From positions 1 through 24,811 of the forward strand of contig CALFYA010000186.1 of the NCBI GenBank assembly GCA_937952925.1: 24,811 nucleotides of DNA, written 5' to 3'. Shown in pieces: positions 14,887-22,314 of the stretch (the stretch's first letter is position 1; each line of letters begins with the position of its first letter). The translations under genes and the position numbers were made by a program. The stretch comes from an uncultured Moraxellaceae bacterium (GTDB lineage: Bacteria > Pseudomonadota > Gammaproteobacteria > Pseudomonadales > Moraxellaceae). A model generated the notes under the pieces. That model was not told the origin of the DNA. It did not search any database and saw only the letters and a program-made list of their open reading frames with translations.

Positions 14887-16113
14887 TCAATGGCCTCCTG
14901 TGACGCGATCAGGCGGTTGCTTACAGGTTTCAATCGAGGTGTAGATTGGCATCAGCAAGAAGAACAAGAAGTACAGCACGGTGAAAATACGCGCCATAAT
15001 CGTTGCAGTTTCGGTTGCTGGTGTTGCACCCAAGTAGCCCAATACCAAGAAGCTGACCGCAAAAATACCCAGCCAGATTTTGGACAAGATGCCTTTATAG
15101 CGGATCGAGCGCACAGGTGATTTGTCGAGCCAAGGCAAGACAAACAAGAAGGCAATCGCACCACCCATGGCAATCACGCCACCAAGCTTATCGGGTACTG
15201 CACGCAAAATCGCATAGAATGGGGTGTAGTACCACACTGGAGCAATGTGTGCAGGAGTTTTGAGTGGGTTGGCCGGCTCGAAGTTTGGACGCTCCAAGAA
15301 GTAACCACCACCATCGGGGAAGAAGAAAATCACCCCAAAGAACACGATCAAGAACACCACAATACCCACCAAGTCGTGCACGGTGTAGTACGGGTGGAAT
15401 GGAATACCATCGAGTGGGATGCCATTTTCGTCTTTTTGCTTTTTGATGTCGATGCCATCAGGGTTGTTGGAACCCACATGGTGCAGTGCCACCAAGTGCA
15501 TAAACACCAAGCCAACCAACACCAACGGAATGGCGATGACGTGCAAGGCAAAGAAACGGTTCAGGGTAATGCCCGAAATCAGGTAGTCACCTTTGACCCA
15601 AGTGGTCAACGGATCACCAATGATCGGCAACGCTGCTGGCAAGTTTAGAATGACCTGAGCGCCCCAGAACGACATGTTGCCCCATGGCAGCAAGTAACCG
15701 AAGAAGCCTTCAGCCATCAAGCACAGGTAGATGCCCATCCCGATCAGCCAGACCAATTCGCGTGGCTTTTGGTACGAGCCATACAACAGGCCACGGAACA
15801 TATGCAAATAGACCACGACGAAGAACGCAGACGCCCCTGTCGAGTGCATGTAACGAATCAGCCAACCGGCTTCAACGTCACGCATGATGTATTCAACCGA
15901 GTCGAATGCACCTTCTGCCGATGGGTTGAACATCATGGTCAACCAAATCCCAGTCACCAATTGGTTGACCAAGACAATCATCGACAACACGCCAAAGAAG
16001 TACCAGAAGTTGAAGTTCTTTGGCGCGTAGTATTTGGACATGTGGTATTCGTAGGTTTCGGTCGCTGGAAAGCGAGCGTCGACCCACGACATTAGTTTTT
16101 TACCCATGCTCAT
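14887..16113 (-). CDS. petB: Cytochrome b of the bc1 complex
   Basis: This membrane core subunit carries hemes bL and bH and both quinone sites. The 408-aa protein has eight expected transmembrane helices. The bis-His heme ligands are visible as His90 and His104 (helix 2) and His191 and His205 (helix 4). The Qo-site tetrapeptide is PVWY (292-295) rather than PEWY of mitochondria and alphaproteobacteria. Segments such as GYLLPWGNMSFWGAQVI and PFYAILRAVPDKLGG are diagnostic. It is the middle gene of petA-petB-petC, beginning 2 nt after the petA stop. Confidence 0.97.
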   Translation of the reverse strand: MSMGKKLMSWVDARFPATETYEYHMSKYYAPKNFNFWYFFGVLSMIVLVNQLVTGIWLTMMFNPSAEGAFDSVEYIMRDVEAGWLIRYMHSTGASAFFVVVYLHMFRGLLYGSYQKPRELVWLIGMGIYLCLMAEGFFGYLLPWGNMSFWGAQVILNLPAALPIIGDPLTTWVKGDYLISGITLNRFFALHVIAIPLVLVGLVFMHLVALHHVGSNNPDGIDIKKQKDENGIPLDGIPFHPYYTVHDLVGIVVFLIVFFGVIFFFPDGGGYFLERPNFEPANPLKTPAHIAPVWYYTPFYAILRAVPDKLGGVIAMGGAIAFLFVLPWLDKSPVRSIRYKGILSKIWLGIFAVSFLVLGYLGATPATETATIMARIFTVLYFLFFLLMPIYTSIETCKQPPDRVTGGH

Positions 16114-16115
16114 AA

Positions 16116-16700
16116 TTAGCCCTCACCAACGGTCAGGATTGTGCCAGCAACGGTATATGGTGGCACAGGAAGATTGAGCGGTGCAGGAACACCCGCAAAC
16201 ACACGACCTGCCAAATCATATTTGGAACCGTGGCATGGGCAGAAGAAGCCGCCGTGCCAGTTTGCGCCACCCAAATCGGCAGCGCCGACTTCAGGGCGAT
16301 ACGCTGGTGCACAGCCCAAATGTGTACAGACGCCCGTCACGACAAACAGCTCAGGGGTGATCGAGCGAGTCGCATTCTTGGCATAGTCTGGTTGAGTGGA
16401 CTCAGCCGATTGCGGATCGCGCAGTTGCGCATCATTTTTGGACAGGCTCGCCACCATCTCTGCGGTACGATTGACCACGAAGACGGGCATCCCACGCCAT
16501 TCGACCACGATCATCTGACCGGCTTCGATAGAGCTAACATCTTGTACAACAGGAGCGCCAGCAGCTTTCGCTTTGGCACTAGGGTTCCAAGATTTTACGA
16601 ACGGAGTAAGGGCAGCAACCACACCAACCGATCCCACCGCAGCGGTAGTCCCGATTAGCATGCGGCGGCGGCTGACATTGACGCCCTCGGCATGACTCAT
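16116..16700 (-). CDS. petA: Rieske iron-sulfur subunit of the bc1 complex
   Basis: The Rieske 2Fe-2S protein accepts the first electron from ubiquinol at the Qo site. The 194-aa protein has a twin-arginine signal anchor (SRRRMLIGTTAAVGSVG), and the cluster motifs CTHLGC (Cys125, His127, Cys130) and CPCHGS (Cys154, His157) are complete. The cysteines at 130 and 156 are the expected disulfide pair. Start 16700 is preferred over 16760 because GGAGG lies 8 nt upstream and it places the twin-arginine motif near the N-terminus. It is the first gene of the bc1 operon, and an 8-bp inverted repeat lies upstream (16751-16792). Confidence 0.96.
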   Translation of the reverse strand: MSHAEGVNVSRRRMLIGTTAAVGSVGVVAALTPFVKSWNPSAKAKAAGAPVVQDVSSIEAGQMIVVEWRGMPVFVVNRTAEMVASLSKNDAQLRDPQSAESTQPDYAKNATRSITPELFVVTGVCTHLGCAPAYRPEVGAADLGGANWHGGFFCPCHGSKYDLAGRVFAGVPAPLNLPVPPYTVAGTILTVGEG

Positions 16701-16750
16701 TGAGGTTTCCTCCAGACAAGCACGCATGGGCAATAAATGCCCATTAAAAA

Positions 16751-16792
16751 TTTGTGGCAATACTAAAGAAAAGTTGACATAAAAGCCACAAA
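16751..16792 (-). promoter_or_regulatory. Inverted repeat upstream of petA
   Basis: TTTGTGGC (16751-16758) and GCCACAAA (16785-16792) are perfect 8-bp inverted arms separated by 26 nt of AT-rich sequence. They lie 51-92 nt upstream of the petA start. They could be an operator pair bracketing the promoter, or form a long-looped hairpin. Confidence 0.35.
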
Positions 16793-16842
16793 ACTGGGTG
16801 ACTAACCGTCAAATTAACCAGATTTTCCCAGATTCAGAAACA

Positions 16843-16869
16843 ACAAACCCCAGACAAGCTGGGGTTTGT
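16843..16869 (-). terminator. Terminator after rpsI
   Basis: ACAAACCCCAG (16843-16853) and CTGGGGTTTGT (16859-16869) form a perfect 11-bp stem with a 5-nt loop, 17 nt past the rpsI stop. On the minus strand it is followed by TGTTTC, a moderate T-tract. Confidence 0.88.
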
Positions 16870-16885
16870 GGCAATCCAATGCGAA

Positions 16886-17272
16886 TTAACGCTTGGAGTA
16901 CTGAGGACGCTTACGCGCTTTACGCAGACCGATTTTCTTACGTTCAACTTCACGCGCATCACGAGTGACGAAGCCGGCTTGACGCAGTGCTGGCTTCAAG
17001 GTCTCGTCAGCAGCGATCAGGGCGCGGGTGATACCGTGGCGGATTGCGCCAGCTTGACCACCAATACCGCCGCCTTTGACGGTGACATAGATGTCGTATT
17101 TTTCAGCAGCACCGATCAACTCGAGTGGCTGACGAACCACCATACGGGCGGTTGGACGGCCAAAATACACGTCGAGTGAACGGTTGTTGATGGTGATGTT
17201 GCCAGTGCCTGCGGACAGGAACACACGGGCGGTTGCGGTCTTACGACGGCCAGTACCGTAATTCTTTTCCAT
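16886..17272 (-). CDS. rpsI: 30S ribosomal protein S9
   Basis: S9 is a small-subunit protein whose C-terminal tail reaches the P-site tRNA. The 128-aa protein has the family-typical start (YGTGRRKTATARVFL), the central GGGIGGQAGAIRHGITRAL, and the basic end KKIGLRKARKRPQYSKR with the terminal Ser-Lys-Arg. It lies 9 nt after the rplM stop and ends before a strong terminator, so rplM-rpsI form the usual two-gene operon. Confidence 0.98.
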   Translation of the reverse strand: MEKNYGTGRRKTATARVFLSAGTGNITINNRSLDVYFGRPTARMVVRQPLELIGAAEKYDIYVTVKGGGIGGQAGAIRHGITRALIAADETLKPALRQAGFVTRDAREVERKKIGLRKARKRPQYSKR

Positions 17273-17281
17273 GTCGGTTCC

Positions 17282-17710
17282 TTAGATGTCCAGAACTTTA
17301 GGCTGTTGAGCTGCGTGTGGGTGCTCTGCGCCCGCATACAGTTTCATCTTTTTGATCATGGCATAACCCAGAGGACCTTTAGGCAGCATACCTTTGACGG
17401 CACGTTGCAGCACTTCTTCTGGCTTGTAGGCGATCAGCTTGTTGAAGTTGGTTTGTTTCAAACCACCTGGGAACTCGCTGTGACGATAGTACATCTTGTC
17501 TTGTGCTTTGTTGCCAGTCACGGTGACTTTTTCAACATTGATCACAACGATGTAATCGCCAGTATCGACGTGGGGGGTGTAGCTGGTCTTGTGCTTACCG
17601 CGCAGACGACGAGCAATTTCGGTCGCCAAACGACCGAGAGTTTTGCCTGTGGCATCAACGACATACCAGTCGTGTTGCACTTCAGCAGGCTTGGCGCTGA
17701 GAGTTTTCAT
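17282..17710 (-). CDS. rplM: 50S ribosomal protein L13
   Basis: L13 is an early-assembling large-subunit protein, and in E. coli it also represses its own operon. From ATG 17710 the protein is 142 aa, the E. coli length; the 30-codon in-frame upstream extension is rejected. Recognisable segments are HDWYVVDATGKTLGRLATEI, KHKTSYTPHVDTGDYIVVIN, YYRHSEFPGGLK and AVKGMLPKGPLGYAM. Upstream are a strong promoter (17772-17800) and a leader hairpin (17733-17757), so regulation at the leader is plausible. Confidence 0.98.
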   Translation of the reverse strand: MKTLSAKPAEVQHDWYVVDATGKTLGRLATEIARRLRGKHKTSYTPHVDTGDYIVVINVEKVTVTGNKAQDKMYYRHSEFPGGLKQTNFNKLIAYKPEEVLQRAVKGMLPKGPLGYAMIKKMKLYAGAEHPHAAQQPKVLDI

Positions 17711-17732
17711 CGAACGTTGCCTATTATCGTTG

Positions 17733-17757
17733 GTTTGGACAATGAAGCTGTCCAAAC
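17733..17757 (-). promoter_or_regulatory. 5'-leader hairpin of rplM-rpsI (candidate L13 autoregulatory site)
   Basis: GTTTGGACA (17733-17741) and TGTCCAAAC (17749-17757) form a perfect 9-bp stem with a 7-nt loop in the transcribed leader, between the promoter and the start codon. Autogenous control by L13 is established in E. coli; equating this hairpin with the L13 target is inference. Confidence 0.55.
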
Positions 17758-17771
17758 AAAATGGAGCGCGG

Positions 17772-17800
17772 ATTATAGTTTTTTTTGATGGGGTTGGCAA
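17772..17800 (-). promoter_or_regulatory. Sigma-70-type promoter of rplM-rpsI
   Basis: On the minus strand, TTGCCA (17800-17795) and TATAAT (17777-17772) are separated by exactly 17 nt, a near-consensus pair. The predicted transcription start, about 17765, gives a leader of roughly 55 nt. Confidence 0.85.
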
Positions 17801-18026
17801 TTCTTGTCATGGATAATATCGCTAAACAGTGATTTAAATCGGAATGTTTTTTCATTAATTTTGTTAATTAATTGATTGATTTGGCAATCAAAAAGTCAAA
17901 CTGACGATGTGCACTGGGTAGTCAATGACAAAGATCAATTTTGAGCACTTTTTTTGCTAGCGTGGAAAGGTAAATACCGACATTGATGCTCGGTGTGGTC
18001 ATATGTCCGAATCAAGGAGAGAAATC
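17801..18026. other. Intergenic region upstream of the FadL-type porin gene
   Basis: This AT-rich stretch holds the palindrome GATTTAAATC (17831-17840) and a dyad TTGATT/AATCAA (17872-17891), which could be operators. No clear -35/-10 pair was found for the porin gene, and no gene is seen here. Confidence 0.4.
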
Positions 18027-19409
18027 ATGATGGTAAAACCGCTGGTGGTGTCTGTGTTGGCACTGATGACTTGTGGTGTGCAGGCGGCAGGTTTGGATCG
18101 TTCGGGACAGTCAATTCTGCCTTTTTTGCAGTCGGGTAACTATCTAGAAGTCGGTGCGAGTTATTTGAGTCCTCAAGTGGGGGGCAAAGATACCTCGGGC
18201 AATACCGTCCCTGAAATGGCTGAAGATTATCATTTCCTCAATGCTGCCATGAAAGCAGACATTAATGAGCAATTTCGTATTGGTGTGTTGTATGACCAGC
18301 CGTATGGTGCAGCGGCCAAATACCAAGGAAAAAACAACTTTAATGCTGATGGTAAGCCCTATACCTTGAGTGCCAATGCCGTCATTCCCAGTGCCAATGC
18401 CATTGGTGCCAAGGGGACTACTCAAGTGGATGTGACCAGTCATAGTGTGACCACATTGTTGGGGGTCAATCTCAACCCACAGGTGATGTTGTACGGCGGG
18501 ATTGCCTTGCAGAGCATTGAGAGTGAGCTGGATCTGCGCGGCCCTGCGTATGGCCCACTCAATGGCTATAGTGCAGACATCAAAGAAGACAGCAGCGCGG
18601 GATATGTAGCGGGTTTTGCTTTTGAAAAACCTGAAATTGCTTTGAAGTTTGCGCTGACCTATCGCTCCGAAATCGAACACAAGCTCAAAGCTGAAGAAAG
18701 CTTGGTGATGCCAACAGCAGCATTGGCTGTGTTGCAAAATACCGCTTATGCCGGTGTTGCACCGGCGTTGGTGCAGGCTGATGCGACCCAAAAGCTGGCT
18801 CAAGTAAATGCAGCACTGGCGGCTAATCCCAGCAGTGTGGCCTTGCAGACGCAAAAAGCCCAGCTTGAAGGGGCAGTCAATTTAGCCAAAACTGCACAGT
18901 TGCCCACCAACCAAACCGCCGAGACCAAAATCACCACGCCGCAATCGGTCAATCTGGATTTTCAAACCGGTATCATGAAAGACACCTTGGCGTTTGCCAA
19001 TGTGCGCTGGGTCAACTGGTCGAAGTTTTCGGTCAAGCACAGCTTGTTTGCCAAAGCCACCGAAAGCCGTAAAGCAGGTGGCCTCAATGTGGTGGATTAT
19101 ACCGATGATCAATGGTCGGCAACGGTGGGTGTTGGGCGTAAATTGACCCCGCAGGTGTCTGGCAGTGTGTCGGTGGGTTGGGATAGTGGTGCGGGTAATC
19201 CAATCACCACGTTAGGCCCTACCGAAGGCTATTGGAATCTGGGTGTTGGCGTGCGTTACAGCCCAATCAAAGATGTGGATGTGTCGTTGGGTGCCAAATA
19301 TTTCTGGCTCGGTGATGCGGATGCCAAAGTCAGCAGTGGCACCAAAGTGGGTGAGTTTGAAGGCAATGACGCGGTCGCTGTTGGTTTGAAGCTGGGCTAT
19401 CATTTCTAA
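18027..19409 (+). CDS. FadL/OmpP1/TodX-family outer membrane transport protein
   Basis: FadL-type beta-barrels take long-chain fatty acids or other hydrophobic compounds across the outer membrane. The 460-aa precursor has a signal peptide cleaved near VQA-AG (residue 20). A hatch-like N-terminus (GLDRSGQSILPFLQSGNYLE) is followed by beta-strand-rich sequence ending in Phe (KLGYHF), typical of outer-membrane barrels. Residues ~224-300 are an Ala/Gln-rich helical insertion before the conserved PQSVNLDFQTGI. Start 18027 has GGAG 7 nt upstream, preferred to 18003. The substrate is unknown. A MITE-like element with a terminator follows the gene. Confidence 0.9.
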   Translation: MMVKPLVVSVLALMTCGVQAAGLDRSGQSILPFLQSGNYLEVGASYLSPQVGGKDTSGNTVPEMAEDYHFLNAAMKADINEQFRIGVLYDQPYGAAAKYQGKNNFNADGKPYTLSANAVIPSANAIGAKGTTQVDVTSHSVTTLLGVNLNPQVMLYGGIALQSIESELDLRGPAYGPLNGYSADIKEDSSAGYVAGFAFEKPEIALKFALTYRSEIEHKLKAEESLVMPTAALAVLQNTAYAGVAPALVQADATQKLAQVNAALAANPSSVALQTQKAQLEGAVNLAKTAQLPTNQTAETKITTPQSVNLDFQTGIMKDTLAFANVRWVNWSKFSVKHSLFAKATESRKAGGLNVVDYTDDQWSATVGVGRKLTPQVSGSVSVGWDSGAGNPITTLGPTEGYWNLGVGVRYSPIKDVDVSLGAKYFWLGDADAKVSSGTKVGEFEGNDAVAVGLKLGYHF

Positions 19410-19433
19410 CGGTTGAGCTGATGATGAAATGGC

Positions 19434-19443
19434 CTCAAGGGAG
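19434..19443. repeat. Left target-site duplication of the MITE-like element
   Basis: CTCAAGGGAG directly precedes the left terminal inverted repeat. It matches CTCAATGGAG (19640-19649) beyond the right end at 9 of 10 positions. Confidence 0.7.
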
Positions 19444-19543
19444 TAATGCCAGTCAGTTAAGCGGTTGCTCTTGCTCTTTGCAGGGACGCTAAGCGCAATT
19501 GTTTGAGCCATGGATGGCGAGTTTTGCGCGAAAAGGGCTTTTG

Positions 19544-19569
19544 CTTACTTTTGGCCTGTCAAAAGTAAG
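19544..19569. repeat. Internal perfect dyad of the MITE-like element
   Basis: CTTACTTTTG (19544-19553) and CAAAAGTAAG (19560-19569) form a 10-bp stem with a 6-nt loop. Similar AAAAGTAA-type dyads recur between genes in other gammaproteobacteria as I recall, so this block may itself be a dispersed repeat. Confidence 0.7.
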
Positions 19570-19586
19570 GTAAAGATGCCCAAACT

Positions 19587-19621
19587 AAAACACCGCAGCC
19601 CAATCAACTGCGGTGTTTTTT
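19587..19621. terminator. Bidirectional terminator carried in the MITE-like element
   Basis: AAAACACCGCAG (19587-19598) and CTGCGGTGTTTT (19608-19619) form a perfect 12-bp stem with a 9-nt loop; T and A runs flank it. It can end porin transcripts on the plus strand and kptA transcripts on the minus strand. Confidence 0.9.
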
Positions 19622-19639
19622 CTTAACTGACAGGCATTA

Positions 19640-19649
19640 CTCAATGGAG
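19640..19649. repeat. Right target-site duplication of the MITE-like element
   Basis: CTCAATGGAG follows the right terminal inverted repeat directly, with one mismatch to the left copy at 19434-19443. It overlaps the last codons and stop of kptA. Confidence 0.7.
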
Positions 19650-20204
19650 GCCGTTTTGTTTGATGTAGACCGGTGCGACATGGTCGGTGAGCCACACCCC
19701 ATTGTCGGTACAATAAAATACATGACCATCAGCGGCCATCTGCTGGGCATCGATCCACAACAGCTGTGGCAGGCCATAACGCGCACCCACACTCAAGGCG
19801 ACCTCGGCGTTGGTGCTGAGGTGGACGTGATGACGTTGCATCGGTTGGAGTCCTTCGGCCAAAATCTTGGGCAAAAAGCGTGAAGCCGTGCCATGAAACA
19901 GCACGTTGGGTGGAGTTTGCGCAGATAAAGCCAAATCTACATCAATGCTGTGGCCTTGATTGGCGCGGATGCGTAGACCATCGGCACTGATGGCAAAGCG
20001 TTGTTTGTCGTTGTGCGCCACAATGTCGAGGAGTTCGTCATGGCGAATCAGTTGACCATGTGTATGAGCTTGGCTGAGCAACTGCTCAATCGATACCCAA
20101 CCTTGTGCATCAAGGCTGAGGCCAATTTTTTCGGGTTGGTGACGCAAAATTAAACTCAAAAATTTGCTGAGTTTGATCTGGGTTTTGCTATTCATGTCAT
20201 TCAT
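19641..20204 (-). CDS. kptA: RNA 2'-phosphotransferase Tpt1/KptA
   Basis: Tpt1/KptA removes an internal RNA 2'-phosphate by transferring it to NAD+, giving ADP-ribose cyclic phosphate. In eukaryotes it completes tRNA splicing; its role in bacteria is unclear. The 187-aa protein has the N-lobe LSKFLSLILRHQPEKIGLSL (Arg21-His22), RFAISADGLRIRANQGHS, and the C-lobe LFHGTASRFLPKILAEGL and HHVHLS, so the catalytic Arg-His-Arg-Arg set appears present. The start is ATG 20204 or 20195; neither has a strong ribosome site. It lies 9 nt after the metallophosphoesterase gene, probably in one operon. Its stop codon lies in the target duplication of the MITE-like element. Confidence 0.94.
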   Translation of the reverse strand: MNDMNSKTQIKLSKFLSLILRHQPEKIGLSLDAQGWVSIEQLLSQAHTHGQLIRHDELLDIVAHNDKQRFAISADGLRIRANQGHSIDVDLALSAQTPPNVLFHGTASRFLPKILAEGLQPMQRHHVHLSTNAEVALSVGARYGLPQLLWIDAQQMAADGHVFYCTDNGVWLTDHVAPVYIKQNGLH

Positions 20205-20213
20205 CCAATTGAA

Positions 20214-21254
20214 TTATGTATTGGGCGTGTAGTGAATGTGCAGTATATCAATCGCAGGTGGCATGGCAAAGCGAAACGGTAGTCCGATCATGCCAATCCC
20301 ACTGGTGACAAACAGCTGCCGATGGGGCTGTGTTTGATACAAACCGCGCTGATAGCCCCCTACGCTGATGCGATTGAGCATTGATTGGGTGATCCAAGGC
20401 AGATGAATTTGACCACCGTGTGTATGACCACTGAGCATCAGGACGGGGCGCGACAAGGGTGCTAATTTTTGTAGGGTATCAGGGTGATGCGCCACGACAA
20501 CCACCGGTGCGGTTGAAGATTGGGCAGTCAGTGGATCAAAGTTGACCATCCCACCCCACAAATCACCTGTGCCATAAAAATCCAATCCGCGATAATTGAT
20601 GTTTTGCTGTTCGATCACTTGAATATGTAGGGTTTGTAAGACACGACGCAAATCTGTACCAATCGCAGGGCCGGGTGCTTGCTCGTCGTGATTGCCAAGC
20701 ACAGCGAAGGTGGGTGCTTTGAGCGCAGCGAGAGGCAACAACCGTGTTTTGATCTGGTGACGTGGTGTTTCATAGCTAAAGTCGCCTGCAATGATCACCA
20801 GATCAATCGACTCATGATTGATGCGCTGTACCACATGCTCAAGTTGTGCGGTGCGCGAAAATAATCCCACATGTAAGTCGCTGATCAGCGCAATATTGAT
20901 TTGTTTAGACGCAGATGGGTTTAAAGTAATATTGGTATGATAAACCGCCATTAAATTGGGTTCGAGCAAACGGCTATAGATGCCAAACACCCCCAAGATC
21001 ACACAACATAGATCAACAAGTGAGCTGCGATAGATCAGGCGATACACAAAAAACAATGTCCATGGCACAGTCAGCAGCGAAGCATAAAAAATGAATAATT
21101 TAACCAAGGTCACGTGTGGCGCGACACTCCATGCATGCAGATGATCTTGGTAAGCCAACAGTGCTGCACAGCAAAAACCAATCATCAGTGCAGTGATAGC
21201 ACCATAACGTCGGATCAACGGAAAAGCATCGAGTAGCATGTATCGTTTATTCAT
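20214..21254 (-). CDS. Membrane-anchored metallophosphoesterase
   Basis: This 346-aa protein begins with about three hydrophobic segments (near residues 18-35, 49-75 and 79-94) and continues as a calcineurin-like phosphoesterase domain. Metal-binding motifs are complete: DLHVG (Asp126, His128), GDFS (Asp158), GNHDE (Asn188-Glu191), AHHPD and GHTHGGQ. The layout resembles the YkuE/YaeI-type enzymes, some of which act on lipid-linked phosphates such as UDP-diacylglucosamine; the substrate here is unknown. Start 21254 is preferred because the longer in-frame start (21323) would overlap the pdxA start; the ribosome site is weak. It is divergent from pdxA and upstream of kptA. Confidence 0.85.
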   Translation of the reverse strand: MNKRYMLLDAFPLIRRYGAITALMIGFCCAALLAYQDHLHAWSVAPHVTLVKLFIFYASLLTVPWTLFFVYRLIYRSSLVDLCCVILGVFGIYSRLLEPNLMAVYHTNITLNPSASKQINIALISDLHVGLFSRTAQLEHVVQRINHESIDLVIIAGDFSYETPRHQIKTRLLPLAALKAPTFAVLGNHDEQAPGPAIGTDLRRVLQTLHIQVIEQQNINYRGLDFYGTGDLWGGMVNFDPLTAQSSTAPVVVVAHHPDTLQKLAPLSRPVLMLSGHTHGGQIHLPWITQSMLNRISVGGYQRGLYQTQPHRQLFVTSGIGMIGLPFRFAMPPAIDILHIHYTPNT

Positions 21255-21287
21255 GGTGACATACCAAGCGGTCAGCAGGTTTTGGGC

Positions 21288-21293
21288 TATAAT
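21288..21293 (+). promoter_or_regulatory. Candidate -10 element for pdxA
   Basis: TATAAT is a perfect -10 hexamer 34 nt before the pdxA ATG, in the gap between divergent genes. No recognisable -35 hexamer is present at normal spacing. Confidence 0.5.
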
Positions 21294-21321
21294 CCCGCGT
21301 TCGCGTATAGAGAGGTTCGGC

Positions 21322-22314
21322 ATGCAGCCGCTTTATTTGACCACCGGCGAGCCTGCGGGCATTGGCGCTGATGTTAGTGTGATGATCGCACAACAGGCAT
21401 GGCCGCGCCCGATTGTCGCACTGGCAGATACGATGTTATTACAATCGCGGGCAGCACAGTTGAATCTGCCCCTGCACTTGATTCCCTATGACGGGCAACA
21501 ACATGCTGCACCAGCCGGTAGCTTGTATATCGAACAGATTGATCTGACTGCACCAGTGCAGTGTGGCGTGCTCAATCCCGCCAATGCGCCCTATGTGCTC
21601 GCTCAGCTCACTCGTGCCGCCACAGTGTGTTTGGCTGGTCAAGCGGCAGGTGTGGTGACTGCGCCCGTGCAAAAATCGGTGATCAATGATGCTGGTATTG
21701 CCTTTAGTGGGCATACTGAATTTTTTCAAGAACAAGCGGGTGTGGCGCGAGTGGTGATGATGCTGGCCACACCTACACTACGCGTGGCACTCGCCACCAC
21801 TCATTTGCCCTTGCGGGCGGTACCCGATGCGATTACGCCGACGTTGCTGCGCCAGATTTTGGACATCACCTTGCACGATTTGCAGCACAAATTTGGCCTC
21901 GCGCAGCCCAAGCTATTGGTGTGTGGCTTAAATCCACATGCCGGAGAGAGTGGGCATTTGGGGCGTGAAGAAATCGAGGTGATTGATCCAGTGTTGGCCG
22001 AATACCGTGCCCAAGGCTTTGATGTGGGGCAGGCCTTGCCTGCCGATACTTTATTTACTCCACGTCTGCTCAAAGACGCCGATGCGGTGTTGGCGATGTA
22101 TCATGATCAAGGCTTGCCAGTGCTCAAATCACAAGGCTTTGGCGAAGCGGTGAATATCACCTTGGGTTTGCCGTTTATTCGCACCTCGGTCGATCACGGC
22201 ACAGCGCTGAGCCTTGCCGGAACAGGGCAAGCTGATGCAAGTAGTTTAGCGGTGGCCATCCAATTGGCCGATGATTTGGCGCGTCGTGCGTCTGCTGGAG
22301 TAAGCACTGTATGA
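21322..22314 (+). CDS. pdxA: 4-hydroxythreonine-4-phosphate dehydrogenase
   Basis: PdxA oxidises 4-hydroxythreonine-4-phosphate in the DXP-dependent pyridoxal-phosphate pathway, using NAD and a divalent metal. The 330-aa protein begins PLYLTTGEPAGIG. The metal-binding histidines are at 161, 206 and 261, the E. coli pattern shifted by five residues. Other diagnostic segments are SGHTEFFQE, NPHAGESGHLGREE, MYHDQGLPVLKSQGF and RTSVDHGTALSLAGTG. Start 21322 is chosen over the 28-codon-longer frame because GAGAGG lies 6 nt upstream and it matches the family start. The stop overlaps the rsmA start (ATGA). Confidence 0.97.
   Translation: MQPLYLTTGEPAGIGADVSVMIAQQAWPRPIVALADTMLLQSRAAQLNLPLHLIPYDGQQHAAPAGSLYIEQIDLTAPVQCGVLNPANAPYVLAQLTRAATVCLAGQAAGVVTAPVQKSVINDAGIAFSGHTEFFQEQAGVARVVMMLATPTLRVALATTHLPLRAVPDAITPTLLRQILDITLHDLQHKFGLAQPKLLVCGLNPHAGESGHLGREEIEVIDPVLAEYRAQGFDVGQALPADTLFTPRLLKDADAVLAMYHDQGLPVLKSQGFGEAVNITLGLPFIRTSVDHGTALSLAGTGQADASSLAVAIQLADDLARRASAGVSTV

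Larger units (their letters stand above)
19444..19639. mobile_element. 196-bp MITE-like element with IS4-type ends
   Basis: The ends are 18-bp inverted repeats: TAATGCCAGTCAGTTAAG (19444-19461) and CTTAACTGACAGGCATTA (19622-19639), matching at 17 of 18 positions. They resemble, from memory, the ends of IS4 (TAATGCC...TCAGTTAAG). The element encodes no transposase, so it would be non-autonomous. Inside are a perfect 10-bp dyad (19544-19569) and a 12-bp-stem terminator (19587-19621). It lies between the convergent porin and kptA genes, with the kptA stop codon inside the right target duplication. Confidence 0.8.

Noticed and set aside
18369..18401. Repeated AGTGCCAATGCC in the porin gene
   Set aside because: Encodes the repeated SANA peptide in frame; it is a small coding repeat, not a mobile or regulatory element.
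18144..18854. 236-codon open frame antisense to the FadL-type porin gene
   Set aside because: No recognisable protein; the plus-strand frame has a signal peptide, barrel features and a good ribosome site.
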